A stretch of 64,000 nt of DNA from Engraulis encrasicolus. Taxonomy: Eukaryota > Chordata > Actinopteri > Clupeiformes > Engraulidae. Location of the stretch: contig NC_085876.1 in NCBI RefSeq assembly GCF_034702125.1, forward strand, positions 9,474,116 through 9,538,115. The letters are read 5' to 3'. Below are positions 11,176 through 20,983 of this stretch, piece by piece. Made by a program: the position numbers and the translations under genes. Numbering within the stretch: position 1 is the stretch's first letter; every line of letters starts with the position of its first letter. A model generated the notes under the pieces. That model was not told the DNA's origin. It made no database searches and was given only the letters and a program-made list of their open reading frames with translations.

Positions 11176-11931
11176 CCATGTTTGTTTTTCAGGTTTCCGG
11201 TTGAGAGTGAGGTGGCGCACAGCATTTTGGGTACAAAGGCAGCGAAGTCAGCATCTGATGGTGCCCTCAAATATCACCGTTACGCCCACAAATGCAGTCA
11301 ACTGCCAAGGGAGGAAATAAAGCAATTTTTCGTTTTGATCCACACTTCATGACTCGATGTCCAGTTATCTCACTGCCTTTGCTGTTTCGTACGCACCCCT
11401 TGTATTCATCACGGTCTCGCAACCACTGACCATGCGCAAGGGAGTTAGTTTTCCATTCGCTCGTGTCCTCAGGCAACGCCCCCGTACCACACTGTGGCCA
11501 ACGCATTTCCCCCCAGAGATTGTTCTTCTGTGTCGACTTTCTTTGGTTTTCAGATTCATCAGTCGAGGCGAGATGGCAGAGGAAGATACCCTCTAGTAGG
11601 AAACAAAAATACTACAAGACTCATTTTACACCAGAGTAGGCCTATGCTAAAGCATATTCTTACCTCAGGTGAATAATGATGCACTGTTTGCAACTGTAAA
11701 GAAGATTTTAGCACATTATTAGCTAAACTAGCATAATTATTAAGAGAAGAGAGGATAAAAAATATTAAACAAAGTAGAAAGTATGCCATGTAAATGTAGG
11801 CCTACTGTAGGCTAGATAACTAACCTTAAAATCAGATGAAAAACATGCTTTCAGTTTCTTTTATTTTTTATTCTTTTCTTTTATTTGTTTAAACCATTAG
11901 GGGTGGTCATACTTTGAACAGGAAGCTGGTG
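11176..11931. other. No gene recognised
   Basis: Several overlapping frames of 60-79 codons lie at 11267-11676 on both strands, with no recognisable domain. No repeat ends seen. Confidence 0.4.
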
Positions 11932-11940
11932 CCATTTGGT

Positions 11941-12016
11941 TAGCCTGGCGACGCCATCCATGTAGGCCTACTCCACCCAAAGATTTTGGCTCAGAGTCGG
12001 CTATTCGCCCAGGCTA
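11941..12016. mobile_element. Tiny TAGCCTGG MITE with exact 9-bp target duplication
   Basis: A 76-bp element beginning TAGCCTGGCG and ending CGCCCAGGCTA, flanked by identical CCATTTGGT (11932-11940 and 12017-12025). Same terminal octamer and same 9-bp duplication length as 7480-7873, so probably the same transposase family. Confidence 0.85.
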
Positions 12017-12025
12017 CCATTTGGT

Positions 12026-12440
12026 AGCATTTTGGTTTAAATACCATCTATTTTATTACCCAGGGCACAAAAAGAAGAGTCTTTGAGACCTTAGAGACAT
12101 ATTTTATGATAATAATGGTCCAGCATAGGCTACTGCAATAGGGCTACAGTATATTTAGGGCCTAGGCCATTGAGTGACATAAAGGCAATCAGAAGAGTTT
12201 ACACTCAGTTGTAAACCTCACATGGAGCCAGTAGGCCTATAACGACTTAAGTAGGGAGTGGCGTCACCTATTTTCTTTGTTTTGGTTTGAATTCTTGCAA
12301 CTGCATTTTGGATTACTATCCATCATCACAACAGTTTTTTGTGTCGATAAACTATCTCCTGGCCTGACATCAGTTTTTGGAACTTAGGAGTCTGCATAAA
12401 TGACCCCGCTCAGTAGCTTTAGGGTTAAACTGCTCCTAAT
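12026..12440. other. No gene recognised
   Basis: AT-rich unassigned sequence with several TAGGCCTA-type words. Confidence 0.4.
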
Positions 12441-12449
12441 TAGCGGAGC

Positions 12450-13060
12450 GCGAGTTGGCTGAACAGCCACGGGACTCACTAGTTTGACGCCGTGTCGGCC
12501 AGGATGGGCGGGATTTGGGTTGTGCGTACTCGAGGATTTGGGAGCTCGTGCACAGCTGTAGGCCTAGTGCTGGGTGGTTTTGTCGATACACAAAAACATT
12601 AGGCTACTTTAATTCTCAATCGGCGTGCACAAGGGTTGTTTTGTCCACATACAAAAACATTTCTTTAATTCTCAATCATAAATATGCCTCAATTCTAATG
12701 TGCCTCATTTTCAATTCTAAATCAGTGGCACACCACACGGCAAATAAATTGCATCGCCAGACTATTACGGCATAGGCCTACGGCTTAAACGGTAATGAGG
12801 TTTTTTTATTAGGTTATGTTGGCCACCTACAAAAAATAATTATTTAGGTTAATCCACAAACTGCTTATATACCTCGTTTGCAATAACGGGATCGACTCAA
12901 GGCAACTGCGAGCAAACTTCCTAATATGCCTTATTTGTGTAGCAGAGTGGAAGTGAAGATGTTTGCTAATCAAACTTCATAAACACCAGACTTTAGTTGT
13001 AGCTGCACGACTACGCCACTGGGGAATTGCACATCCAGAATATTGAGAATTTAGTAACTA
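12450..13060 (+). repeat. Dispersed repeat, unit with GCAATAACGGGA
   Basis: Similar to the reverse strand of 33485-34190 (GGGACTCACTAGTTT, GATTTGGGTTGTGCGTA, ATATGCCTCATTTTCAAT blocks) and to 17560-18110 (CCACCTACAAAAA, CCTCGTTTGCAATAACGGGA, AAGGCAACTGCGAGC). It is built from degenerate sub-repeats. The class is unknown. Confidence 0.6.
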
Positions 13061-13272
13061 GGGCAACACAGGTTCGTACACTCAGAAGGCAGGAGAGTTA
13101 CAAATATGATTTATTTTCTCGTATCACAATATTTTCAAAAGGATTCCGTTTCAATTAAAACAATGCATGGTAACACTTCCAAATAAGGGGCCATAATTAA
13201 CAGCAAAGTAGCTATAACCTAATACTTTAGTAAGGGTTAATAATCATAACTTAACGCCACATTAGACACATA

Positions 13273-14576
13273 CAGTATATCACTGAAGTGAATACACCCA
13301 TCACAGTTTTGCAGATTTTTGAGTACATCTTTTCATAGGAAAGCATTACAGAAATGTAACTTTGACCCAATGATTAGTGACCTTTTGACAACATATTTAA
13401 CCGCTTAAATTTCTTGTTCACTCAGAAAAAAACAAAATACAGCCATTAATGTTTGAACATGTACTCACAAAAGTGAGTACACCCCAGATTAAAATCCGGT
13501 AGAGAAGGGGCTATGTTGGCTCGAATCGTCTCCAAATGAAAAGAATTGAAAAGGGATGACAAGGGATGTCATCAGTGTGCGTTTCAACCTTTCTTTGCAT
13601 TGAACTTTTACATTTTGAGTCTGCATCGGGCTTAAATAGATTGGTGTGAGATTTGAATGCAATCCTATGGAGAATATCATGATCTGCTTCAGTAGTCACA
13701 GTGCATGTTGACATGCATGTTTCTTTTAGGTGTATTTCAGATTGCCAATGTTGACAGCATTTATGCATCCCCAAACCATGTCAGTCCCACTACCATGCTT
13801 GGCTAGTGAGAGGATACACCTTTTTTGTAAAACTCACTTGTTTACCACCACACATGCTTGACACCATCTAAAGCAAATGTGTTTATCTTGGTCTCTTCAG
13901 ATCACACGACATGGTTCCAGTGATCCATATCCTTGGTCTGTTCATCTCTCTTGAGACCAAGATAAACAAATTTGCTTTAGATGGTGTCAAGCATGTGTGG
14001 TGGTAAACAAGTGAGTTTTACAAAAAAAGGTGTATCCTCTCACTAGCCAAGCATGGTAGTGGGACTGACATGGTTTGGGGATGCATGAATGCTGTCAACA
14101 TTGGCAATCTGAAATACACCTAAAAGAAACATGCATGTCAACATGCACTGTGACTACTGAAGCAGATCATGATATTCTCCATAGGATTGCATTCAAATCT
14201 CACACCAATCTATTTAAGCCCGATGCAGACTCAAAATGTAAAAGTTCAATGGAAAGAAAGGTTGAAACGCACACTGATGACTTCCCTTGTCATCCCTTTT
14301 CATTTCGTTTCATTTCGAGACGATTCGAGCCAACATAGCCCCTTCTCTACCGGATTTTAATCTGGGGTGTACTCACTTTTGTGAGTACATGTTCAAACAT
14401 TAATGGCTGTATTTTGTTTTTTTCTGAGTGAACAAGAAATTTAAGCGGTTAAATATGTTGTTAAAAGGTCACTAATCATTGTGTCAAAGTTACATTTCTG
14501 TAATGCTTTCCTATGAAAAGATATACTCAAAAATCTGCAAAACTGTGAGGGGTGTATTCACTTTCGTGATATATTG
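13273..14576. mobile_element. Fold-back Tc1-like relic
   Basis: A 1304-bp near-perfect palindrome centred near 13928, flanked by TA on both sides. Both arms hold the same Tc1 transposase C-terminal region, head to head. The right arm reads, with stops, KHGSGTDMVWGCMNAVNIGN, matching the GGGSVMVWGC stretch of Tc1 enzymes, and an upstream LDGVKHVWW block. The inverted ends contain GTGAATACACCC. The DNA-binding half is missing, so it can only have moved using another Tc1 enzyme. Arms differ at few positions (for example CAAAG against GGAAAG), which implies recent formation or homogenisation. Confidence 0.8.
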
Positions 14577-15114
14577 TATTAATTGTTATTAATGCATATG
14601 TCAAACAAGCATATGTCAGCAAGCAGTTACTTAACTATTAGATAACTATTACCTAGTGTTACAAGTTCATAGCATAAAAAGTATTTAACTAATAGATAAG
14701 TAAGGGTACAGTAATAGTTAAGTAGCTATTAGGTCACACTTAACTAAGGACCAAAATTAACACTTACTTAATGCAAATGTAAGGCATAACTAATGAACAA
14801 ATAATACCGAAATATTGTCTGTAGATTGAGTACCCATCATGCACTGCACTTCTTGGAGCTAATATTTTCAGCCATTAACTTCATTATCACAAAGGAATGG
14901 TTTAGTTTTGCTTCAAAACAATTACTCTTCATAATGTTCTGCATTTATTGTAGGGTTTTTACCATTAAAACTAATAAGTGGTATATGAACAAATTACATC
15001 TCATCATTGAGAAGTGTTCGTCCAATTTTTCCTATATAATGGCTCCTGTTGCCATTATCACAGTGATTTGAACGAGTGAACGCTAGACGTCACAGTAGAC
15101 TAATTACTTAACTA

Positions 15115-15305
15115 TTAGGTATGCACAGCCAACTCTATTATAAGGGTCCCAAACACCAATATCTATGGATTAATTAACCATTAGTTATCCGCAGCCAACT
15201 CTAATATAAGGGTCCCAAACACCAATATCTATCCATTAATTAACCATTAGTTATCCTCAGCCAACTCTATTATAAGGGTCCCAACTCCCAATATTTATGT
15301 ATTAT
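15115..15305 (+). repeat. 65-bp tandem repeat, three units
   Basis: CAGCCAACTCT recurs at about 15127, 15192 and 15257, each followed by TATAAGGGTCCCAA and ATTAATTAACCATTAGTTAT. It lies in the interior of the 13169-17090 element. Confidence 0.85.
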
Positions 15306-15490
15306 TCATCCATTAGTTATGCCATACTTTTGTATTGAGTAAGTATTCATTTTGGTCCTTAGTTAAGTATGACCTGATAGCTACTTAACTATTAACTGTG
15401 CCCTTACTTATCTATTAGTTAAATAATAATATGCTATTGTTATCTAATAGTTAAGTAACTGCTTACTAATGCTCAACATATGCATTAATA

Positions 15491-15966
15491 ACAATTATTA
15501 TATGGTGTGACGTCATCGGTCGAATGCTCCATTCATTTCAACGGGGCTCCCCAACGTTCGCACGTCTGTTATTTTTCGATAACGGACGGGTTGGTCTATA
15601 ACAGACCGCTGTCAATGGCAACAAGACTTTTCACTGCTAAAGCGACTTTTCAACAAGACTCTAATCAGCTGCTGTGATAGACAACACCTGTTGTCCTGGC
15701 TACCTAGCTGTTGCCTAGCAGTGTTCCACAACGGCACTGTTTTGTTTTGCGCAGCAACAATCTTTTGACATTAAAAACTATAATAGACTTAACATTAAAT
15801 AGGCCTAAAGAAATGTCCCCGCCATGTGTGAATTATTTAAGTATATCCATATAATAAGCGGGTTAACTTTCGGCGAGTCGGTCGCTTTGTGGAATAGCAG
15901 CACTTCAGAGAGAACAAGACCCCTCCGCTCCGCGTCGGGGTCTAAAGATTCTCTCTGTCATGCTGC
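15491..15966 (+). mobile_element. TGACGTCA/GTTAACCC element, copy 1 of 3
   Basis: Starts TTATTATATGGTGTGACGTC. It has the GATAACGGACGGGTTGG block and the long hairpin of GGCGAG arms around GACCCCTCCGC, and is truncated at the second hairpin arm near GCTGCTATG, where the inverted copy begins. Confidence 0.8.
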
Positions 15967-16453
15967 TATGTAAGGGTTAACGTTCGGCGAGAAGGTCGCT
16001 ACCGTGGAATAGCAGCACGACAGAGAGAATCTTTAGACCCCGACGCGGAGGGGTCTTGTTCTCTCTGAAGTGCTGCTATTCCACAAAGCGACCGACTCGC
16101 CGAAAGTTAACCCGCTTATTATATGGATATACTTAAATGACTCACACATGGCGGGGACATTTCTTTAGGCCTATTTAATGTTAAGATTGTTGCTGCGCAA
16201 AACAAAACAGTGCCGTTGTGGAACACCGCTAGGCAACAGCTAGGTAGCCAGGACAACAGGTGTTGTCTATCACAGCAGCTGATTAGAGTCTTGTTGAAAA
16301 GTCGCTTTAGCAGTGAAAAGTCTTGTTGCCATTGACAGCGGTCTGTTATAGACCAACCCGTCCGTTATCGAAAAATAACAGACGTGCGAACGTTGGGGAG
16401 CCCCGTTGAAATGAATGGAGCATTCGACTGATGACGTCACAACCATATAATAA
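15967..16453 (-). mobile_element. TGACGTCA/GTTAACCC element, inverted copy
   Basis: Reverse complement of the family, running TAAGGGTTAACGTTCGGCG to GACGTCACAACCATATAATA. With copy 1 it makes a palindrome of almost 1 kb. Confidence 0.85.
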
Positions 16454-16493
16454 TCCACGGTAGCGACCTTCTCGCCGAACGTTAACCCTTACT

Positions 16494-16982
16494 TATTATA
16501 TGGTGTGACGTCATCGGTCGAATGCTCCATTCATTTCAACGGGGTTCCCCAACGTTCGCACTTCTGTTATTTTTCGATAACGGACGGGTTGGTCTATAAC
16601 AGACCGCTGTCAATGGCAACAAGACTTTTCACTGCTAAAGCGACTTTTCAACAAGACTTTAATCAGCTGCTGTGATAGACAACACCTGTTGTCCTGGCTA
16701 CCTAGCTGTTGCCTAGCGGTGTTCCACAACGGCACTGTTTTGTTTTGCGCAGCAACAATCTTTTGACATTAAAACTATAATAGACTTAACATTAAATAGG
16801 CCTAAAGAAATGTCCCCGCCATGTGTGAATCATTTAAGTATATCCATATAATAAGCGGGTTAACGTTCGGCGAGTCGGTCGCTTTGTGGAATAGCAGCAC
16901 TTCAGAGAGAACAAGACCCCTCCGCTCCGCGTCGTGCTGCTATTCCACGGTAGCGACCTTCTCGCCGAACGTTAACCCTTAC
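16494..16982 (+). mobile_element. TGACGTCA/GTTAACCC element, copy 3
   Basis: A roughly 490-bp direct copy ending GCCGAACGTTAACCCTTA, with a shortened hairpin loop. All five copies in the window sit inside GGTAACACT elements. Confidence 0.8.
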
Positions 16983-17099
16983 TTAATATGTGTCTAATAT
17001 GGCGTTAAGTAATGATTATTAACCCTTACTTAAGTATTAGGTTATAGCTACTTCACTGTTAATTATGGCCCCTTATTTGGAAGTGTTACTCAATGCATT

Positions 17100-17560
17100 T
17101 GACCATATTCACACCCTGTCCTCTTGTCCCATACATACATGAAATGCTGTGCAGTCAGGCAATTCCAATACGAAAATAAAAATAGAAATAAAAAAAAGAC
17201 AAAAACATGCAATGACACTGCAACCAAAAGACTCCGCACTCGATTTATAAAGAGGAACACTCCATGCAATTCAAACCCATTCCATGCAGGGTAAATGGTT
17301 CAACAAACAAAGGAAAATAAACAAAGTAATTTGGTATAGGCCTATGCCTTAATACACGCGCAATGGAAGGTGGAATAAACTGGGTCACAAGTGGAACAGG
17401 TAGGCGATCCTCAAACATGCACACTCGTTCAGTTCGTGAAGCAGCAATTTGCTGAAAGCTGCTCTGACGTGAGGACGACTGAAGCGACCTCGAGATGTTC
17501 CAGTAGTAGCACACATTAAACAAAACAGCAGCCTAGGACCTATGGCACGGGAGCGCAACT
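17100..17560. other. No gene recognised
   Basis: AT-rich sequence. An antisense 92-codon frame has no recognisable domain. Confidence 0.4.
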
Positions 17561-17564
17561 TGAG

Positions 17565-18110
17565 CAATTACACCTGCTACATTCGCAATAACGGGACTTT
17601 CTGGATTCAACTGCGAGCTTCTTGTAAAGATCTTGTCCATATAAAGTTGCATCGGCGCAGGGTAGATGTTATCCAATATGCTGATAGATAGTACATTGCA
17701 TTTGACCAAATAATGTACACGTTGGCCACCTACAAAAATAGGCTACTGTAATAATTTAGCTTAATTCACAAACTGCTTCTAATACGCCTCGTTTGCAATA
17801 ACGGGACCTTGACTCAAAGCAAGCCCATTTCCAAACTTAGCTGATGCGTCTAATATGCCAGCAATACGGACCTTCTGGACTCAAAGCAACTGAGAGCTTC
17901 TTGTAAAGATCTTGTCAAGATAAAGTTACATCGGCCTAGGGTAGTCTACGCATTTTTTTATTATTAGGTTACATGGTGACCACCTACAAAAAATATTATT
18001 AAGGTTAATTCACGATTCAAGGCAACTGCGAGCAAACTTAGAACTCTAATGCTTCTAATAGGCCTATGCCTCGTTTGCAATAACGGGACCTCAACGCAGG
18101 GTACGTTTAA
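17565..18110 (+). repeat. Dispersed repeat, tandem GCAATAACGGGA units
   Basis: CGCAATAACGGGA or TTGCAATAACGGGA recurs near 17585, 17790 and 18075, each followed by a CTCAAGGCAACTGCGAGC-like block and a CACCTACAAAAA block. Same family as 12450-13060. Confidence 0.6.
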
Positions 18111-18261
18111 CAAATGACTAGGCCTAGCTGCTAATAAAAATGTGGTTGCATCAGGGTGTCATCAGGGTGTCAATTACTTGAATGTGTTGTTAAAATAGCT
18201 TATAGGTCCACTAGTTCATTTGATGTGTAGCCTTGGCCCCTACATCAACTGAAAACACGGC

Positions 18262-18362
18262 TGAATCTCAAATGGTGCACTTGTGCACTTAGGTGTTCAT
18301 GTTTCAGTGCGTCTGACGTTACGCACTGAAACATAGTGCATAAAGTGCACAAGTGCGCCATT
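18262..18362. mobile_element. Short palindromic element with TGCACTT arms
   Basis: CAAATGGTGCACTTGTGCACTT on one side and AAGTGCACAAGTGCGCCATTTG on the other surround two GTTTCAGTGCGT arms. Related to 40610-40705. Confidence 0.6.
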
Positions 18363-18465
18363 TGCTTTTCTGCACCGTGGGCAGCTGTCACTCTGAATGA
18401 CGTAAGGCGCAAGTCAGCTGTCCTCAGCGCAGCCGATGTGTGTGTGCGCGGCCAAACTCAAACCA

Positions 18466-18514
18466 GGGGGTGTTCACTCACGGAACTAGCTACTAGACAC
18501 AACTGGCTAACCCT
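18466..18514 (+). repeat. Short dispersed repeat
   Basis: AGGGGGTGTTCACTCACGG through ACTGGCTAACCCTAA is repeated almost exactly at 37786-37834. Confidence 0.8.
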
Positions 18515-18518
18515 AACC

Positions 18519-18853
18519 GCAGAAATACACTAGCGGCGATCTGAGCGAGTCGAGCGACGGAAGTAATTGACTTTGTATTGAGTCGAGAGACAAAAGCAAT
18601 TCTGGAGACTAGAGCGATTTGCGCGACGAGCGCGACAATTTGAAGTTGAAATCTTTTCAACTTTCTATGACGCGGTTCGGCGACAAGCCGCGACAGCCAA
18701 TGACTGTATAGAGGTCAGTGACCACAGCCAATGGGAATGCTTGAATGCTTTGCCTTCTGCCTGTACGGACATACTCTAGTCTCCTCAATCTCTTGTATCG
18801 CTTGCTGCTACACTCTGTCGCTTGAATCGCGTCGCCGCTGGTGTATCTCTGTG
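18519..18853. mobile_element. MITE with AGCGGCGA inverted ends
   Basis: Left CGCAGAAATACACTAGCGGC and right GCCGCTGGTGTATCTCTGTG are imperfect inverted repeats, continuing into GAGCGAC/GTCGCTTG blocks. About 335 bp with no coding capacity. Flanks TAAC and TAAT are a doubtful duplication. Confidence 0.8.
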
Positions 18854-18867
18854 GTAATCCTACCTAA

Positions 18868-19147
18868 GGTGCTGTTTCCACGTAGCAGGATATTTTTTTA
18901 GCAGGGTATTTTTTTCTCCTGCTACGTGGAAACGCAACATGTGGATAAAAAAAATCCTCCATTGTAACAAATGCGTTTCAGACCCCTAAACAGGATATTT
19001 TTTTCTCCTGCTATTTTTTTCTCCTGCACCTGGATTTTTAAATATCTGCTACGTGGAAACGGAAGTCCAAAACCAATGCAAAACCAATACAAGCAGGAGA
19101 AAAAAATATCCACATATAAAAATATCCAGCTACGTGGAAACGGCACC
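18868..19147. mobile_element. PIF/Harbinger-like MITE (TAA duplication)
   Basis: Left GGTGCTGTTTCCACGTAGC and right GCTACGTGGAAACGGCACC are inverted repeats, flanked by TAA at 18865-18867 and 19148-19150. A 3-bp TWA duplication is typical of PIF/Harbinger. The interior repeats CTCCTGCTACGTGGAAAC blocks. 280 bp, non-coding. Confidence 0.85.
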
Positions 19148-19153
19148 TAAGTG

Positions 19154-19509
19154 CAGAGGTGGAAAGAGTACTAAAATATTGTAATCAAGTACAAGTACTG
19201 TTACTCTGAGTTAAGTGAATCTCCATCGTCAGCCTCCATGTCAGCCATCAGCGTTTGAGTGAGAGGTCGCACGCGCCAACTCTTTATAAACTAGGCTAGA
19301 ATTCTAGAGGGTTTTTTTTTTTTTTTTACTCAGTAACGCTTGTGCTGTAAAATGTACCGAAGTACATTACTCGAAAGAAAATGTACTCAAGTAAAAGTAA
19401 AATTACAAATTTTAAAAAGTAGTTTAAAAAGTACAAGTACACAAAAAAGCTACTCAATTACAGTAACGTGTAATTAGTACAGTAAGTAATTAGTTACTTT
19501 CCACCTCTG
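19154..19509. mobile_element. hAT MITE with exact 8-bp target duplication
   Basis: Starts CAGAGGTGGAAAGAGTA and ends TTACTTTCCACCTCTG, flanked by identical CCTAAGTG (19146-19153 and 19510-19517). 356 bp, AT-rich with GTACAAGTA words and a poly-T run. Its left duplication abuts the MITE at 18868-19147. Confidence 0.95.
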
Positions 19510-19699
19510 CCTAAGTGCAAAATGAATGGGTGTCAATGGACCCAGGTCAAAAAAATGTGTACTTAAGTGTACTTTAAATATATTTAATTTTCTGAAAGTA
19601 TATTTTAAGTACACTCTACTTATCAAGTACAGTACTTAAGTATGGTATTTAAAAATATACTTATAGTTAAGTGTATTTTAAATATATTTTAAAATAATT

Positions 19700-20842
19700 T
19701 GTATTATTAAAGTTATGTACTTAAATATAGTTTTATAAAATATACTGTTAGTGTATTGTACTTTAAATGTATTTTAAGTATATTTGTATTTTAAAAGTAA
19801 TGTGCTAAGTGTAGTATTGTCAAATATACTATTAGTGTATTATATTTTAAATGTATTTCAAGTATATTTGTATTTTAAAAGTAATGTGCTAAAGTGTAGC
19901 ATTATAAAGTATACTATTAGTGTATTATACTTTAAGTGTATTTTAAGTATCTTTGCATTTTAAAAGTTATGTACTTAAGTGTAGTATTATAAAGTACACT
20001 ATTAATGTATTGTATTTAAATGTATTGTAAGTACATTTGTATTTTTAAAGTAATGTGCTAAAGTGTAGTATTGTCAAATATACTATTAGTATATTGTATT
20101 TTAAGTCTAATTTAAGTACATTTGTATTTTAAAAGTAATGTGCTAAAGTGTAGCATTATACAGTATACTGTTAGTGTATTATATTTTAAGTGTATTTTAA
20201 GCATCTTTGTATTTTAAAAGTTATGTACTTAAGTGTAGTATTATAAAATACACTATTAGTGTATTGTATTTAAATGTATTGTTAGTACAACTGTATTTTA
20301 AAAGTCATGTACTTAAGTGTAGTGTTATGAAATACACTATTATTGTATTGTATTTAAATATATTTTAAGTACATTTGTATTTTAAAAGTAATGTGTTAAC
20401 GTGTAGTATTATAAAATACACTATTAGTGTATTGTATTTAAATGTATTGTAAATACATTTGTATTTTTAAAGTAATGTGCTAAAGTGTGGTATTGTTAAA
20501 TATACTATTAGTATATTCTATTTAAATGTATTTTAAGTACATTTGTATTTTAAAAGTAATGTGCTAAAGTGTAGCATTATAAAGTATACTATTAGTGTAT
20601 TATATTTTAAGTGTATTTTAAGTATCTTTGTATTTTAAAAGTTATGTACTTAAATGTAGTATTATAAAATACACTATTAGTGTATTGTATTTAAATGTAT
20701 TGTAAGTACATTTGTATTTTTAAAGTAATGTGCTTAAGTGTGGTACTGTTAAATATACTTTTAGTATATTCAATTTTAAGTCTATTTTAAGTACATTTGT
20801 ATTTTAAAAGTAATGTGTTAAAGTGTAGTATTATAAAATACA
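19700..20842 (+). repeat. 84-bp satellite array
   Basis: Units of about 84-85 bp marked by GTGCTAAAGTGTAGTATT, ACACTATTAGTGTATTGTA and TTAAGTACATTTGTATTTTA. At least 13 units, with related sub-types alternating (GTAGCATTATAAAGTATAC against GTAGTATTGTCAAATATAC). The array continues after the P-type insertion at 28349-28623 and after the palindrome at 29785-29930, and recurs near 30370-30510. Confidence 0.85.
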
Positions 20843-20849
20843 CTATTAG

Positions 20850-20877
20850 CAGAGAGGAAAGAAGAAGAGAGGGGAAA
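20850..20877 (+). repeat. Left terminal inverted repeat of P-type transposon
   Basis: 28 bp, one mismatch to the right end (G against C at position 23). Confidence 0.9.
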
Positions 20878-20914
20878 GTTCTATTGGCCTGTATTGTTAC
20901 CTCACCGACGCCGT

Positions 20915-20931
20915 CCGCCATTTTGATTTTG
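20915..20931 (+). promoter_or_regulatory. Left subterminal inverted repeat
   Basis: CCGCCATTTTGATTTTG, matched exactly in inverse at 28272-28288. Subterminal repeats of this sort act as internal transposition enhancers in Drosophila P. That role here is inferred. Confidence 0.75.
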
Positions 20932-20983
20932 GTAGTCAAGGACGCGTCGCCAACGGTTCATTCATTCAGCATCAGTCAAAAAC

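Larger units (their letters stand above)
13169..17090. mobile_element. Composite GGTAACACT element with 8-bp target duplication
   Basis: Flanked by identical CAATGCAT (13161-13168 and 17091-17098). The left end GGTAACACTTCCAAATAAGG mirrors the right end ending CCTTATTTGGAAGTGTTACT. The inner arms also mirror: TAACCTAATACTTAAG-type words at about 13210 and 17030, TTAAGTAACTG at about 14630 and 15450. An 8-bp duplication suggests a hAT-like family. No transposase of its own. It carries a Tc1 fold-back relic and three copies of the TGACGTCA/GTTAACCC element. Confidence 0.85.

Noticed and set aside
11267..11676. Cluster of overlapping 60-79 codon frames on both strands
   Set aside because: No zinc-finger, transposase or other motif. 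Overlap in all phases suggests chance.
13511..14360. Paired frames on opposite strands at 13511-13774 and 14075-14338
   Set aside because: Mirror frames of the Tc1 fold-back. The reading frame used is not even the transposase frame.
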